Assembly: GCF_907164915.1 (NCBI RefSeq)
Contig: NC_061864.1
Span: 14,019,889 to 14,083,888 of the forward strand
Length of the DNA stretch: 64,000 nt
Origin: Impatiens glandulifera
Taxonomy: Eukaryota > Streptophyta > Magnoliopsida > Ericales > Balsaminaceae
Reading direction: 5' to 3'
Position numbers and translations under genes: made by a program. The notes beneath the pieces were generated by a model. The model made no database searches. It was not told the origin of the DNA and saw nothing but the letters and a program-made list of their open reading frames with translations. Positions 49,107 to 61,850 of this stretch are shown one piece after another (positions within the stretch are counted from its first letter, which is position 1; each line of letters begins with the position of its first letter).

Positions 49107-50913
49107 ATTTACTTTTCATTTTTCATCTTCTTTTAACCTTATTTCAATTTCTATTTTCAACATTCTTTTTAGTGTTTTTTATAACTACAAGTCTTCAATA
49201 ACATAAAAATTGTTATATTTTTCAACATATTATGCATGTATACTATGCAAGGAAATAATATTTTTATTTGTGTTTTAAAATTTTCGATATTGTTTTTCAA
49301 CTTTTATAATCTTATACTTATTTATTAACTTAATATTTAATCTCTATAGCTTCTTCTTTCATTTTAACAGCAACAAACTTGACATTTTTGTGTTTAATTA
49401 AATATTATGTTTATCCTCTGTTTTTTATTTGTTTATATTTTGTAGTATGGATGAATTTATATTATGTAATATGGATGAATTTATATTGTGTAGTATGGAT
49501 GATTAATTATTTATTGTTTTGATATAAAATATTTATTAATATTTTTTTGTCAATTAGATTTTGTAGTAACATATTAGTTAAAATATTAAATTTAATTTAT
49601 AATAGTTTTTTATTATTTTAGTTTAAATGTGTTAATTAAAATATAATATATTTTTAATATTTAGTACATTTAAAAAATAATAAATATAATTTTACACTTT
49701 AATCGGGTAATGAGGTATCTGTCGGAAATCGGGTACCCGACGAATCGGGGATAAGAATATAAATACAGATACATGTCGGGTTGATGTCGAGTATTAAAAT
49801 GAAAATCGGATTCGAAGATGACTACTCCACTGCTCACCAGCGGGTCCGTTTTCATCCTAAAGAGAGTCAAGTAATTAATGATATTCATGAATGGTTTGAA
49901 TTTCTCAAATAAGATTGCTTTTTTATATTAATAATCACATGATTTAAAAATTAATACAGTACATACAAAATTAAGGATTCAAATTGATTTTAAATATAAG
50001 TGGTTGTGAATGTTATGTTAAGTTTTTACATTAAATTATATATATAATGGTTTTATGTAAAAATGATCCATATATAATATTTTTTCTCTTTTAAAAAAAA
50101 TCTATAAATGTTAAAAACACATTTTTTTTTTTTGTTCATATAGCATGACAAAGTGTTTTTTTTCAATACTTAAATTTAAATTTTAGTTGGTGTTCCGTTT
50201 TGTTTGATACGACAATTTTAGTCCGATCAAAATTTTCATCTCGAATAATACTCTTAATTGTGATTGAAATGTCATTTTCATTTTCGATTACATCGATGAT
50301 CATTTTTAGAGTCAATGTTATCATCTTCTTAGTAGTAAAGGAGACAAAATTATAGGATCTAAATTATTTTTCATATTTTTAATAATGAGTTATTTGATTT
50401 AATTTTTTTTCATATGTCTTCTTATAATTATCTTCTCATAATTTGTACGAATTTCTCACTATTTCCCATATATATATATATAGATGATCAATAATTATTT
50501 GGCAGGATATTTTTTTTTGATTTTGGTTATCAACTCTTAGTTAAAAATAATTTCAATTGTCTTATTTTATTTTTAATTTTTTTTTGAAAAAGGTCCATGT
50601 ATATTAAAAATGATTAAAATTGTTTGAGCACAACTAAAAAAACATGACAGGAAGAGAAAATAAATTAAAATAAAAAATAAAAAACAAAAATAATTAAAAT
50701 AAAAAACGTTACTGAATAAGTTATCGAGCTCGTAAATCCTCGAGAATAACGATTAACTCCCCGACGAACTCTATCGACTTTCCGGAATGAATATCAGAAA
50801 GCATCATATTAATAGTATACGAATTGGACAATTACAATAAATAAAAATTCGATGATTTCTCTCCTACCAGATAGTCCACCAAAAAATAATTGGGATAGTA
50901 ACCAAATTATGTA
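49107..50913. other. AT-rich spacer, unit B
   Basis: No gene is seen. 49969-50218 (250 bp) has no match in unit A. The TCGGGTACCCGA-type remnant recurs near 49700-49860. Confidence 0.5.
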
Positions 50914-50921
50914 GTTCTGTC

Positions 50922-51553
50922 TAGGGGTGGGTTGGTACGTTATACCTTAATATTTTATCCATACCTTATATTTTAACGAAAATTTCGATATACAAAAAAT
51001 TCATACATGTACGTTACCTTGATTTCGGTATACCTTAATTTCGGTATACAAAAAATTCATACATTACATTACCTTGATTCCAGCATACCTTAATTTCGGT
51101 ATACAAAAAATTCATACATTACATTACCTTGATTCCGGTATATCTTAATTTCGGTACAGTATCAATAATATACCTTTATACCTAAAAAACATATTAATTT
51201 AAAAAAAATAAATCTCGGTAAGGTAGAGATACCATATATTAAATAATAGTTCAGTATAATTAAATTTTGATATTACTAAAAAATTATATTTCTATAATTA
51301 AATTAATATAAAATTTATTTAATTATTTCTTTATAAATACTATATATATTTTAATTTATAAATACTATTTAGGTATTTCGGTATATCTCGATATACCAAA
51401 ATTTTAAAAATCGCATACTTTTACCGTACCAATAATTTTGATATCGGTACCATACCTTGCCTTTTTCGTTATACCTTAAAAATCGATATTTTCGATATAT
51501 TACGGTACGGTATTTTCGATATACCTATAATATCGGTAATTTTTTCACCCCTA
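50922..51553. mobile_element. hAT-type MITE, unit B
   Basis: Termini TAGGGGTG and CACCCCTA with 8-bp duplications GTTCTGTC (50914-50921 and 51554-51561). Orthologous to 24644-25278. Confidence 0.9.
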
Positions 51554-51561
51554 GTTCTGTC

Positions 51562-52439
51562 ATATTAATCGCATCAATCAAAACTTTCAATAAATACCCA
51601 AATATTCAAACATCACTCAATGAATCCTAATTTACCTCACAAAGACTTCAAATATTAGTCAACTATTAACGATAAAAAAGTAAGTGTTATATTTTATTAT
51701 TAATTATTTTCTATCTATAACTCTCCAATGAATTAAATCTGAAGTAATTTGTTATAAAAGGTAATATGTGTAATGCATGTAATTTGTTATATATATTAAT
51801 ATAAATATATTATTCAAAACTTTAGACCGCTTTCTTGCTGCAATATGGTGGTGTATAAAATTGTGGTTAAAATCCTTACTCATAAAACAAAAAGAGTAAA
51901 AAATAATTAGTTTATATTCATTTTACATGTACCGATAAAATATAAGGACTATTGTAATATTTTAATATAATATAAATATCCGATTAAAAGCCAAATAGGC
52001 ACATCTGAATTTTCACATTTTCAATCTCAATGATCTTTAATCAAGAAATTTACAAGTTCTTCCTTATATCTCATTAGTCTAGTCTAAATGAATCATTTAA
52101 AACCGATCTTAGCAAAAGTTTATGATTAGGTGAATTGGGATACTATTATATATTGAGGTTCTTATTGCAACTGATTTCCATTTAATTACATATTTGAGTT
52201 TTAATGGTTCACAAGATTGATATTTTAAAGTGGCTCAAAATAGTGACCATTTATATCTTCTTATCTGTATGTTTTGACTTTGAAAATTAAAGGTTGCAAA
52301 CTAATCATCTGAATTTTGTTCCATGAATGCAGAGAGTTATAGGAAGATATACAAACTACTATTTACTACGAATTTCAAGTATTAATTAGACTCCAAATTA
52401 ATCAAATATAAACTCCAAGAATCAATATCTACTGCGAAT
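51562..52439. other. AT-rich spacer, unit B end
   Basis: Colinear with 25287-26160. No gene. Confidence 0.6.
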
Positions 52440-52910
52440 TAGGAACAACCAATGGGCTTGACAGGCCTAGGAAGCACCAACAGTTATTTTTCTGATTCTC
52501 AATACCAGCAAACACCAAAACAGAAAATGGAACTGATTGATTTTGTGTATCTTCATATTCAGAAGGCATTTGTCAAAAGCAGAAAATGTTTGTTTATCCC
52601 ATTTTCCCCCTTTTATCAAAAGGAAAGATATACTCGTGAAAGATAACATCTCTCTCGATACAATAATTCTGTCATTGTCAAGATCATATGCTAGTCTCTC
52701 TCTCGATAAAATAATCCCAGACTTCATGAAGTCTGTTAATAAGGTGAGTGAAACCAAAATCGAAAAGGGTCAGAGCTTAAGAGGCATTTTGGAAGTGCAA
52801 GATGTAAGATCCTTTTGATTTAGAGACGGATTACTTATAAATTCTGAACCTTTATATGTTCTCACAATTTTTACCTTTTTCTCAAATTGAGTTTCTAACT
52901 GTTGCAAAAA
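52440..52910 (-). pseudogene. Ty1/copia integrase remnant across the B/C junction
   Basis: Same arrangement as 26163-26660. It keeps one longer frame with SRERLAYDLDNDRIIVSREM but has deletions in the linker-like part. Confidence 0.65.
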
Positions 52911-53874
52911 AATCAACAAAGAACAACGGTTTACACTTATACACCAACCAGACCAACAGATAACACTTTTTTCACTGTTCTAATCCATTATATTCATAGG
53001 ATTAAGTTTCTAATATATCAATATTGTGAGAACTATTAACTCATTATCACCCTTTCGATTAAAATCACCTGCTAAAAGAGTATTAACTCTTACTATTCTT
53101 GTTACAGGAAACCATTAACCTTTACCAGCACCCCAAATCTATACCAACCATCATAGAACCACAAAAAATCCAATAATAGTAATATATATTCTTAAACTTA
53201 ACCCATAAATACATCAATATAGGAATTTATCACTGTGCAAGTCAAGATTTATACACAAAAACATTTTTTTTATATATGCAAATTAAAATAATGACATGTC
53301 AAGAACTAGTTTTCCAAAAGAAAAAAGTATATTATCCATCTAGATTTTTTTTTCTTCTTTTTGTTAACAAAGAACCTACCTTGATCTATTTTAAATTCGT
53401 GATTGAATTGCTAATAACATTATATGGCAATAGATGTGAAAATTTGGGGCACCTGATCTTCAAATCAACTACAAATGTAGAAGCATCAACAATTCATAAA
53501 CCTTAAATTTAGTTCTAATCAATAATATTCATAAATTTAACCATTTACTGCGGTACTTGTACGCATATATATAAACACATATTATGCAAGAGACAATTGT
53601 GATACTTGTAAACCTATATAAAATTTCTGCAGTAATTGATAATATCTTGTAAACTTGGTTTATTTTATTTCTATGTTATGCTTAGCATTTGTTTTCAATT
53701 ATGGACACCCTTCAAGAAAAAATTGACCTTTTTGCTATGTGAAAATCTCTATGTATGGATTTTCAGTAAGGTGCAAATTAATGTTTGCCTTATAACTTGG
53801 TTAAATTCCAGCAAGGATAAAAAGACTAAATAGATACTTAAACTATTGAAAAAAGATCAAGAAAAATACATTAC
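52911..53874. repeat. Array-block DNA, unit C left part
   Basis: Near-identical to 26661-27628. No gene. Confidence 0.6.
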
Positions 53875-53988
53875 CATGTCCCTCCAAGCTCATTCCTCCT
53901 CCCACTCTCGGGTCTACTCGAAAACTCTCCAAGACTTTCAAGCAGTTTCCAAACATTCCATTCATGTTTGGTGACTGATACTCGTTTT
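53875..53988 (-). pseudogene. 114-nt exon-like module, unit C
   Basis: Same acceptor, donor and length as 8105-8218 and 27629-27742. Confidence 0.45.
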
Positions 53989-54706
53989 CTGTACCCTTTC
54001 TGTACCCACATATCTGATCATGATTAAATTGGTTTTCTCTATAAGTTTATAGATAACAATGTTAGACACATCAAACAAAAAATACTCATCCCTCAATAAA
54101 GACAAGAAAATACATGTTGTGTTTTTAATAATGAAAGAAGCTAGAAAATTGAAGGAAAATGTGATAATTAAATTAGGGACGACCAAAGAGGCCTTGATCG
54201 GGACTAACTCTAATCCAATATATCCATACGATTAAGATTCTAACATATTGATGTGGAAATTCATAGCACCCTTCCTAATAAAACTTATATTAAATGTCAC
54301 CATACAATTTTCAGACAGTTAATTATAAGGAATTCATCCACCTCTTCTTTCTGATGATTCTCAATACAAATATACCAGCAAATACCAAATCCATATCCAA
54401 ATTCGTAAAACATGTGCATACAACAAATAATAAATCATTTCTTGCAGAGATGAACAATGTTAAAAGATTTATAAGCAGATGCAGAATCCAAACACGCGAG
54501 CATGGACAGAGCACCGGTGTTTCCATCATTATTATATATTCTCATATTAAAATAAAACCAGTAAAGGGCACCATATGAACTCTTAGGGTTTTTCTAATTA
54601 ATTTATGTTCTCTCTACCTTAACATACCTTGAGTGTTGCACTTAGCTTATGATAATATGTGGAGTTAATGACTAGCATATGTAACAACATTTATGTTATA
54701 CATATA

Positions 54707-54738
54707 ACACTAGTTAATAGTCTAGTAGCAGAATGGTC
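54707..54738 (+). pseudogene. tRNA-Gly 5'-half remnant, unit C
   Basis: AACACTAGTTAATAGTCTAG followed by TAGCAGAATGG matches the unit B remnant. Confidence 0.6.
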
Positions 54739-54924
54739 AATGGGTTTGAAATTTTGTGAGATCTTGATCTCAAAATATGACACATATAACGTGTAAGTTT
54801 TTTTAAAAAGAGTTTAATTTTGGAGAAACTAGCATTATTTTTTTAACTAGAATCATTTGGTCTAAAATTTAACATACAAGGAATTGAAGAGAAATAAAGA
54901 AATGAGGAGATATGGAACCTTCAA

Positions 54925-55044
54925 GAAGAAGGCCCCATAGAGACTATATGACTTTTCATCCATATATTTAGTCTTTCTTCCTTCTCCATCTACAGAAGCT
55001 GAAAAATCTTCCAGAATATGAAAATATTTCTTCCAATGTGACAA
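54925..55044 (-). pseudogene. Exon-like module ending ...GAFFLK, unit C
   Basis: The frame is identical in translation to unit B and has the donor-like TTGAAG|GTTCC. Confidence 0.4.
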
Positions 55045-55433
55045 TTGATCCGAAACGTGGGCATTTTAATGCTACTCATTTAAAATATAATCCTCCTTTT
55101 ATGATTTTACAGATACAAATTATATTATTTTTAATACAAGGATCAATAATTCTTATGAGCCTCTTAATTTGAAGCATGCCAGCTTGAATAATGAATGAGC
55201 TCAAGCAATCAACCCAGAATTATTATCTCTTAAAACAAAATAATACATGGGGACTCACTGAATTACTCAAATGTTGCAGGAGTAAATTGATGAAGATTAA
55301 ATCATTTCTTGAAGATATGAACAATGTTAAAAGATCCTGAAAAAGATATTCTTTGAAGCTAAATCTAATTCCATGGCTTTTGTTTACGGTCTGATTTGAA
55401 CTTGTGTACCGGTTTATTTGAAAGAAGGAGATA

Positions 55434-56025
55434 CTTTATTATAAGATTTATAAACAGCTGCAAAATTCCAACACGCAAACGTGGACATTGTTTGTTGGGA
55501 CTCGAATTAGTTCAAGGTGACGAATTTCATCACACTATAATGCATGCACGAATATTACGCAAACAAATCAATGGAAAGATGAGGGAAAACATATTATGTC
55601 AAATGAATAGGATAAAGAGTAATAGGAGGATATGACGTTGTTTGGTTTAAAAAGGGGACCGGATTATGCGCCAAACAAAGTAAGATAAAAAAAATTATAG
55701 GCCACACAACTAAGCGCAGTTATAACATTATTTCCATCTATCCAACACAATATTTTTTTCAACCATAACAAAAATAATTAACACAACTTATTTTAAAGAC
55801 TTTTCAAAATAAATATAGAGCACCCTGCCCCGGCTGGTGCAATCATCAATTTTTGTCTTTCAAATAACTTACAAAGCCCTTCGGTCTCATTTCTCCATTC
55901 CTTTTCACTAATTCTTAGCCCATTGATTAATATTTTTAATTAATAAGATTAAATTTTAAACATGTCAATATGAGAATTTATCAATATGCCTGCAAGATTA
56001 TTACACAAACAAATTAAGGGAGATA
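55434..56025. repeat. 592-bp unit C-only segment bounded by GGAGATA repeats
   Basis: GGAGATA occurs at 55427-55433 and 56019-56025; units A and B have a single GGAGATA here. The segment carries array sequence and a collapsed tRNA-Gly remnant at 55817-55841. Confidence 0.7.
55817..55841 (+). pseudogene. Collapsed tRNA-Gly remnant, unit C
   Basis: AGAGCACCCTGCCCCGGCTG followed by GTGCA looks like a tRNA-Gly with the 5' end, anticodon and 3' end joined by internal deletion. Confidence 0.5.
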
Positions 56026-56691
56026 GAATGGAAAATAAATTTCATCTTGACCACATAGTCTGTGTTTTTAAAATGACAATTTATCTTGTCTGTTTACAAA
56101 TGCATGATTGTTGTACCAAATTTCAAGAAAAAATGACCTTTTTCCTATGTGAAAATCTCTATGTATGGATTTTCAGTAAGGTCAAATTGATGTTTGCCTT
56201 ATAACTTGGTTAAATTCCAGCAAGGATAAAAACACCAAATAGATACATAAACTATTGAAAATACCTTACCATGTCCCTCAAAGCTCCTTCCTCCTCCCAC
56301 TCTCGGGTCTACTTAAAAACTCTCCAAGACTTCAAACAGTTTCCAAACATTCCATTCATGTTTGGTGACTGGTACTCGTTTTCTGTGCCCTGATCATGAT
56401 AAAACTGGTTTTATAAGTTTATACATAACAATGTTACCCACATCAAACAAAAAAGACCCATCCCTCAATAAAGACAAGAAAATACATGTGTTTTTAATAA
56501 TGAAAGAAGCTAGAAAGTAATCCAATTAGAAACAACCAAAGAGGACTTGATCGGGGTTAACTCTAATCCAATATATCCATAAGATTAAGATTCTAACATA
56601 TTAATGTGGAAATTCATAACACCCTTCCTAATAAAACCTATATTAAATGTCACCATAAAAATTCAACTAATATTTTGTAGGAACTCTTATA
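56026..56691. repeat. Array-block DNA, unit C
   Basis: Matches 9627-10292, including a diverged 114-nt-type module near 56268-56380. No gene. Confidence 0.55.
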
Positions 56692-56718
56692 GCACTAGTG
56701 GTCTATATGACTTTTGAT
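56692..56718 (+). pseudogene. tRNA-Gly 5'-end remnant at a unit C deletion junction
   Basis: GCACTAGTGGTCTATATGAC is followed after a few bases by sequence that lies at about 12605 in unit A. The roughly 2.3 kb in between, including the complete tRNA-Gly gene, is absent. Confidence 0.65.
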
Positions 56719-56968
56719 CTGGACACACACTTAGCTTCTGATAATCTCTAAAGTTTAACAAGATATAAGTATTGCTTAGCATTGGCTATGAATTATGGTC
56801 ACCAATAAACCTAAGATAAAGGGTCCAAATCCAGGGGAAATCTTAATCTCAAAATATGCCACATTATTATTACCTCAATCTAAATCTATGACTTTTGATT
56901 AATATATTTAGTCATAATTACCGCTAATAACTCATCCCTAAATAAAACAGGGAGTTGAAGAGAAATAC

Positions 56969-57063
56969 CTTCCTCAATAAGGAACCACCAAGAAGAATTC
57001 TTGAAGGAAGGTCATTGTTGCAATTTGAGTAAAAGTCTAAAATATCATCAAACATATATATGC
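56969..57063 (-). pseudogene. 95-nt exon-like module, unit C
   Basis: Acceptor TTCGTAG and donor AGGAAG|GTATTT bound an open 95-nt frame as in unit B, with one Leu/Tyr region change (LDFYSN for LDLYSN). Confidence 0.5.
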
Positions 57064-60000
57064 CTACGAAAAAAAAAGAAAATCAAATCTTTGGTGTGAG
57101 TTTATGAATCAATTGCAAAATTAAAAAAAAAATTGTTGCTATCCAATAATCCTAATGCCCCCATTTGGGTTACAGGCCCACATTACCAAGCCCGGCAGAT
57201 AATTGTCAGCTGAAACGCATTAATTGGGTAGGAGGTAAAAGAAACCCCAAATCTACTCAATTAAACCTCGCATTAGTTGGGTATTTACTCAACTAAGCTC
57301 AGCGCCAGCCATCCAATAACCTTAATGCCCCCATATGGGTTACAGGCCCGCATTACCAAAGCCCGGCAAATATAATATCAGTTCTAATTAATATATTCAT
57401 AAGCTTAACATCTAAATATATCGATGTGGGAATATATTTATCACAATATTAACAAAAAAAATTATAGGACTAGTTATCTTAAAGTCCATTCCAAAAAGAT
57501 TGATACAGATCCCGGGTTCAATTCCCAGCTGGTGCAATCGTGATTTTATCCTTCGAATTTTAACCACCTTATAAAACAATATGACTTTTCATCAATATAT
57601 TTAGTCATAATTTACCCAAATAAGTAACACACTACAAACAAGGAGTCAAAAGAAATACCTTACCATGTCCCTCCAATCAGAGTATTCCATCACAGTGACT
57701 GAACAAAACCTTGACTATAAGTCATTAACTAATGTGGGCATTTTAAAACTACTCGTTCAAAATATAATCCTCCTGTTAAACAATCTACCTTGATATAAAC
57801 CCTGATAATATTATATGAAAAAACATAATCTACTAATGGTGCGACAACAACTGCCCATCTGATCCAACAGGCACAAGTTATATTTATCCATTGGTTAAAA
57901 ATCATCTTTACTCCATGAATGAATGCAGTTATAAGAAGATATACAAACTACTATCTACTACGGATTTCAAGTATTAGACTCCAAATTAATCAAATATAAA
58001 CTCTATGTAACCTCAAAATATAGACGTCAAAACTGAGAATATTCATTCAATAAACCTCTTTAAAATATGATCTAAATCAGAGGAAATCTTAATCTCAAAA
58101 TATAGCACATTTTTAACCCCCTTCAAAATTAGCTTCTAAAATTATAGCCGTTTTGATCAATATCTTTAACCACAATTTACTCCTAGTAACATCCTGAATA
58201 AAACACAAAACAGGGAGACTAAGAGACATACCTTCCTCGCGAATAATAGTACCCTGTTACGTTACAAAACTATATCACTTGATCAATATTTGTAGTCATA
58301 ATTAGTAACACACTCCTAATAAAATAAAAAACAAGTAGTTCAGGAGAAATACCTTCCTCACAAAGGAACTGAGGAAATATAGAAACAATCAAGAAGACCT
58401 ACAACTTTTGGTAATCTTTTTCTATGCTCGTCCATCTGATTATAATAAAACTGGTAATTTTATAAGTTTAGGCATTAAACAAAAAATACTCATCCCACAG
58501 TAAAAATATAAAAGAACAGGGACTTGAAGATAATAAAGAATCCAAAAAATACCTATAATTGTTGTTTCTTGGTACATGTCTTCTATGCCAAAAAAGTGGT
58601 TTAAAAGTTTATACATAAAAAAATAGTCATCCCCAATACAAAATGAAAGACAATAAAGAATAACAAAATCCAACTCAATTGATTAAACCCATTATCTAAT
58701 CACCTTAATGCCCCATCCATACAATCAGGTTAGGATCAAATTGCAAAATTATGGTCAAAGTTGGTTTAGGGTTAAAAGCTGATGTTGCACAATGAAAAAT
58801 TATTGTCTTATTGTTACGCATTTAAAGGAGTAGGCAAAACCAATATCCAATTTAGAACCAGGACCACAAATCTACTCCATAATACATACATCAACAATCC
58901 AATAATATTAATGCTCCCATATGGGTTACAGGCCAGCACTACCAAACCCAGCAAATTAAACTTTAGTTCTAATCAATTCTATTCATAAGACTATCCTTTA
59001 TAAATATCAATGTGGGAATCTTGATAAATGCAGATTATCTTGTCGGTTACTGTAAGTGATTGTTTGCATTAATTTGTTTGACAATTTTGTTATGTTAACC
59101 CACTAAGGTAGCTCAAGTGACAAGAGTAGTTTCTAAGAAGCTGAAAATCTTCCAAAATATGAAAATCTTTCAGACTAGGAGAATCAATTGGAGAAAATAT
59201 ACAAATTATGACATTGCATTTATATATAAATTTTACAGATTTATTGAAGTAATTGGTAATATCTACTCATAAACTTTTGATTATCTCAATTTATATGTTA
59301 ATGCTTAGCACTGGCTTTGAATTATGGTAGTCAATAACACCCTTTCAAATTACATTCTAAAACTATATGACTATTAAACAGTATATTAAGTCACAATTTA
59401 CCCTTAGTAACACACTCTTTAATAAAACACAAGACATAAATCCGAGTTGAAGAGAAATACCTTTCTCAAGAAGTAACTGAGAAATACGGAACCATCAAAA
59501 TATGAACTTTTGTACTCGTCTTCTATGTCCGCCACTCACACATCTGATCAAGATAAAACTGATTTTATAAGTTTATACATCAAATAAAAAATACTCATCC
59601 CTTAATAAAATTGAAAGAAACCCCAAATCTACTCAATTAAGCCTCGCAATAGTTTATTATTACAATAATCCCAGGAAATCTTAATCTCAAAATATGCCAC
59701 ATTATTATTACCTCAATCTAAATCTATATGACTTTTGATTAATATATTTAGTCATAATTTACCGCTAATAACTCATTACTAAATAAAACATGGAGTTGAA
59801 GAGAAATACCTTCATCAATAAGGAACCATAAAGAAGAAGGAAGGCCATATTAAAACAATAATTTTGCAAAAAATTATTGTTGCTATCCAATAATCCTAAC
59901 GCCCCCATATGGGTTACAGGCCCACACTACCAAGCCCGGCAGATAATTGTGAATTGGATATGCATTAATTGGGTAGGAGGTAAACAAACCCCAAATCTAC

Positions 60001-61208
60001 TCAAGTAAGCCTCGCATTAACTAGGTAGGTCTCATGCACCTACTCATTTAAGCCTATATAACACCATAGACCCAATTACCTTAATGCCCCCATATGGGTT
60101 ACAAGCCCGCATTACCGAGCCCGGCAAACACAATATCAGTTCTAATTAATATATTCATAAGTTTAATACGTAAATATATCGATGTGGGAATATATTTATC
60201 ACAATATTAACAAAAACATTATAGTACTAGTTATTCTTAAAGACCTTTTGAAAAAGATAGATATAATATACCCGGGAACATATTCCAGCCACTAAAAAAA
60301 TACCTTGACAATCAGATATGAGAAGCAAATGGGCAATAATCGATACAAAGTATTTAATGTCAATAATTCTTCTAAGCAAGCCTCTTAATGAATACATGGG
60401 GACTCACCGAGTTACTCAAATGTAAGAAACCTATCGGTTGGTGTTGAACATATAATGTTGCGCAGATGCAGAGTCCAACAGGCGAGCATGGACATTGCTC
60501 CATTGCTAATTTGTTGGTATAAGGATAAGAAAATACATGCTGTGTTTTCAATAATGAAAGAAGCTAGAAAATTAAAGGAAAAAGTGATAGTCCAATTAGG
60601 AACAACCAACGAAAGAAGCCTTGATCGGGCATAACGAACGATTGGGAAATTCATAGCACCCTTCCTAATAAAACCTATATTAAATGTCAACATAAAATTT
60701 TCAGACAGGTAAAATTACAAGGAATTCATCCACCTCTTCCTTCCTTCCTTGTGATGATTCTCAATATATACCAGTATACCAGCAAATACCAAATCCATAT
60801 CCAAATTCGTCAAACATGTGCATTGCAGAGATGAACAATGTTAGAAGATTTATAAGCAGATGCAGAGTCCAACAGGCAAGCATAGACATTGCTCCATCGC
60901 TAATTTGTTGGGATTCTTCAAATTAGGTCAAGTTGTCTCCCTATAGCTAAATCAGAATTGTGTTACCACTCCACTTTCATCATCACACTATATATAATGC
61001 AGGCATGAAATGTCTTTCGCAAGACATAGGAAATTAAAGGTTGCGAGCTGATCATCTGGATTTTATTCCATGAATGCAGAAGAGAGTTATAGGAAGATAT
61101 ACAAACTACTATCTGCTACGGATTTCGAGTATTAGACTCCAAATTAATCAAACACGTTGCCCTAAACTCTAAGTAACCTCAAAATAGTGTCGTCAAAACT
61201 GAGAATCT
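57064..61208. repeat. Array-block DNA, unit C right part
   Basis: Follows 38095-42356 of unit B, including the 1.9-kb segment lost in A. It has five GCC/CATATGGG motifs and tRNA remnants at 57504-57536 and 58242-58267. No intact gene. Confidence 0.6.
57504..57536 (+). pseudogene. tRNA-Gly 3'-half remnant, unit C
   Basis: Identical to 38534-38566, with B-box GGTTCAATTCC. Confidence 0.75.
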
Positions 61209-61222
61209 TCATTCAAACTCAC

Positions 61223-61363
61223 CGGATAATATCGAAACTTCATTTTCGATCGGTTCTCTGCCTCGGGGCCGGACAGAGCATGATGGATTGGTGGAAACAC
61301 CGATTCTTCCGTCACCGCCATCATCGGAATATTCCATGGAGGAGAAGACTGAACAAATAAAAT
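61223..61363 (-). pseudogene. Exon-1-like module, unit C, 5' end destroyed
   Basis: The MEYSDDGGDG to ILSG part and the TATCCG|GTGAGT donor are kept. The upstream 5' part is replaced by an inverted 38-bp piece at 61364-61401, and about 60 bp are lost. Confidence 0.5.
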
Positions 61364-61401
61364 GATGAAGAAGCTTACTGAAGAAGCTAATAACTATCAT
61401 T
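61364..61401. other. Microinversion at the unit C edge
   Basis: These 38 bases are the reverse complement of the sequence at 42569-42606 in unit B, placed next to a deletion. Confidence 0.8.
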
Positions 61402-61660
61402 AAAAATATTTAATTTACCAAAATAATAACCCTCTTTGTTATTAACATTCAATTTTTATTTTAAATGTAGAACATTAATGTTTTTTTTTATTGTTTACCT
61501 TTTAAAAATTATATATATATAATTACCCGAACTAAAATTCCCTAAAAGGGAAATTTGATGAAATGGCCCTCATAAGTGGCTTAATTCCAAAAAAGGCCCG
61601 CGCCTACTAATGTTTGCAAAATGGGCCTTTTTGCCCTGCGAAATGTCTATTTTGCCCCTG
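61402..61660. other. Transition from unit C to unique DNA
   Basis: Weak homology to 42620-42720 fades by about 61540. The following bases are not repeated elsewhere in the window. No gene. Confidence 0.5.
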
Positions 61661-61790
61661 TAATTGCACTTACTCGAATTACACTTGCGCGTAATACACT
61701 TACGCGAATTACACTTACGCGTATTACATTTACGCGAATTACACTTACGCGTATTACACTTACGCGAATTACACTTACGCGTAATATGTA
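61661..61790. repeat. Minisatellite of 15-bp units
   Basis: Alternating ACACTTACGCGAATT and ACACTTACGCGTATT-type units, about eight copies with minor changes. Any open frame here (LHLRELHLRV repeats) is a by-product of the repeat. Confidence 0.9.
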
Positions 61791-61803
61791 ATATGCGTAC
61801 ATT

Positions 61804-61850
61804 GAAAGACGCATATTACATATACGCGCATTATGTAATATGCGTCTTTC
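61804..61850. repeat. Perfect 19-bp inverted repeat (hairpin)
   Basis: GAAAGACGCATATTACATA is followed by a 9-base spacer and its exact reverse complement. It directly follows the minisatellite and shares its CGCGTAAT words. Confidence 0.9.

Larger units (their letters stand above)
26365..52611. repeat. Tandem segmental duplication, unit B (26.2 kb)
   Basis: This second unit is longer than unit A mainly because of a 5.5-kb copia insertion and retention of the 1.9-kb segment deleted in A. It has two further private segments (48033-48216 and 49969-50218) and several short tandem duplications. It lacks the hAT element, and its intact target reads GATTCGTACATAAACC near 45091. Confidence 0.9.
52612..61540. 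repeat. Tandem segmental duplication, unit C (8.9 kb, truncated)
   Basis: The third unit follows the order of units A and B up to the exon-1-like module. A microinversion sits at 61364-61401 and weak homology continues to about 61540. Unit C lacks about 2.3 kb that includes the tRNA-Gly gene (junction near 56718) and has 592 bp not found in A or B (55434-56025). Confidence 0.88.
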
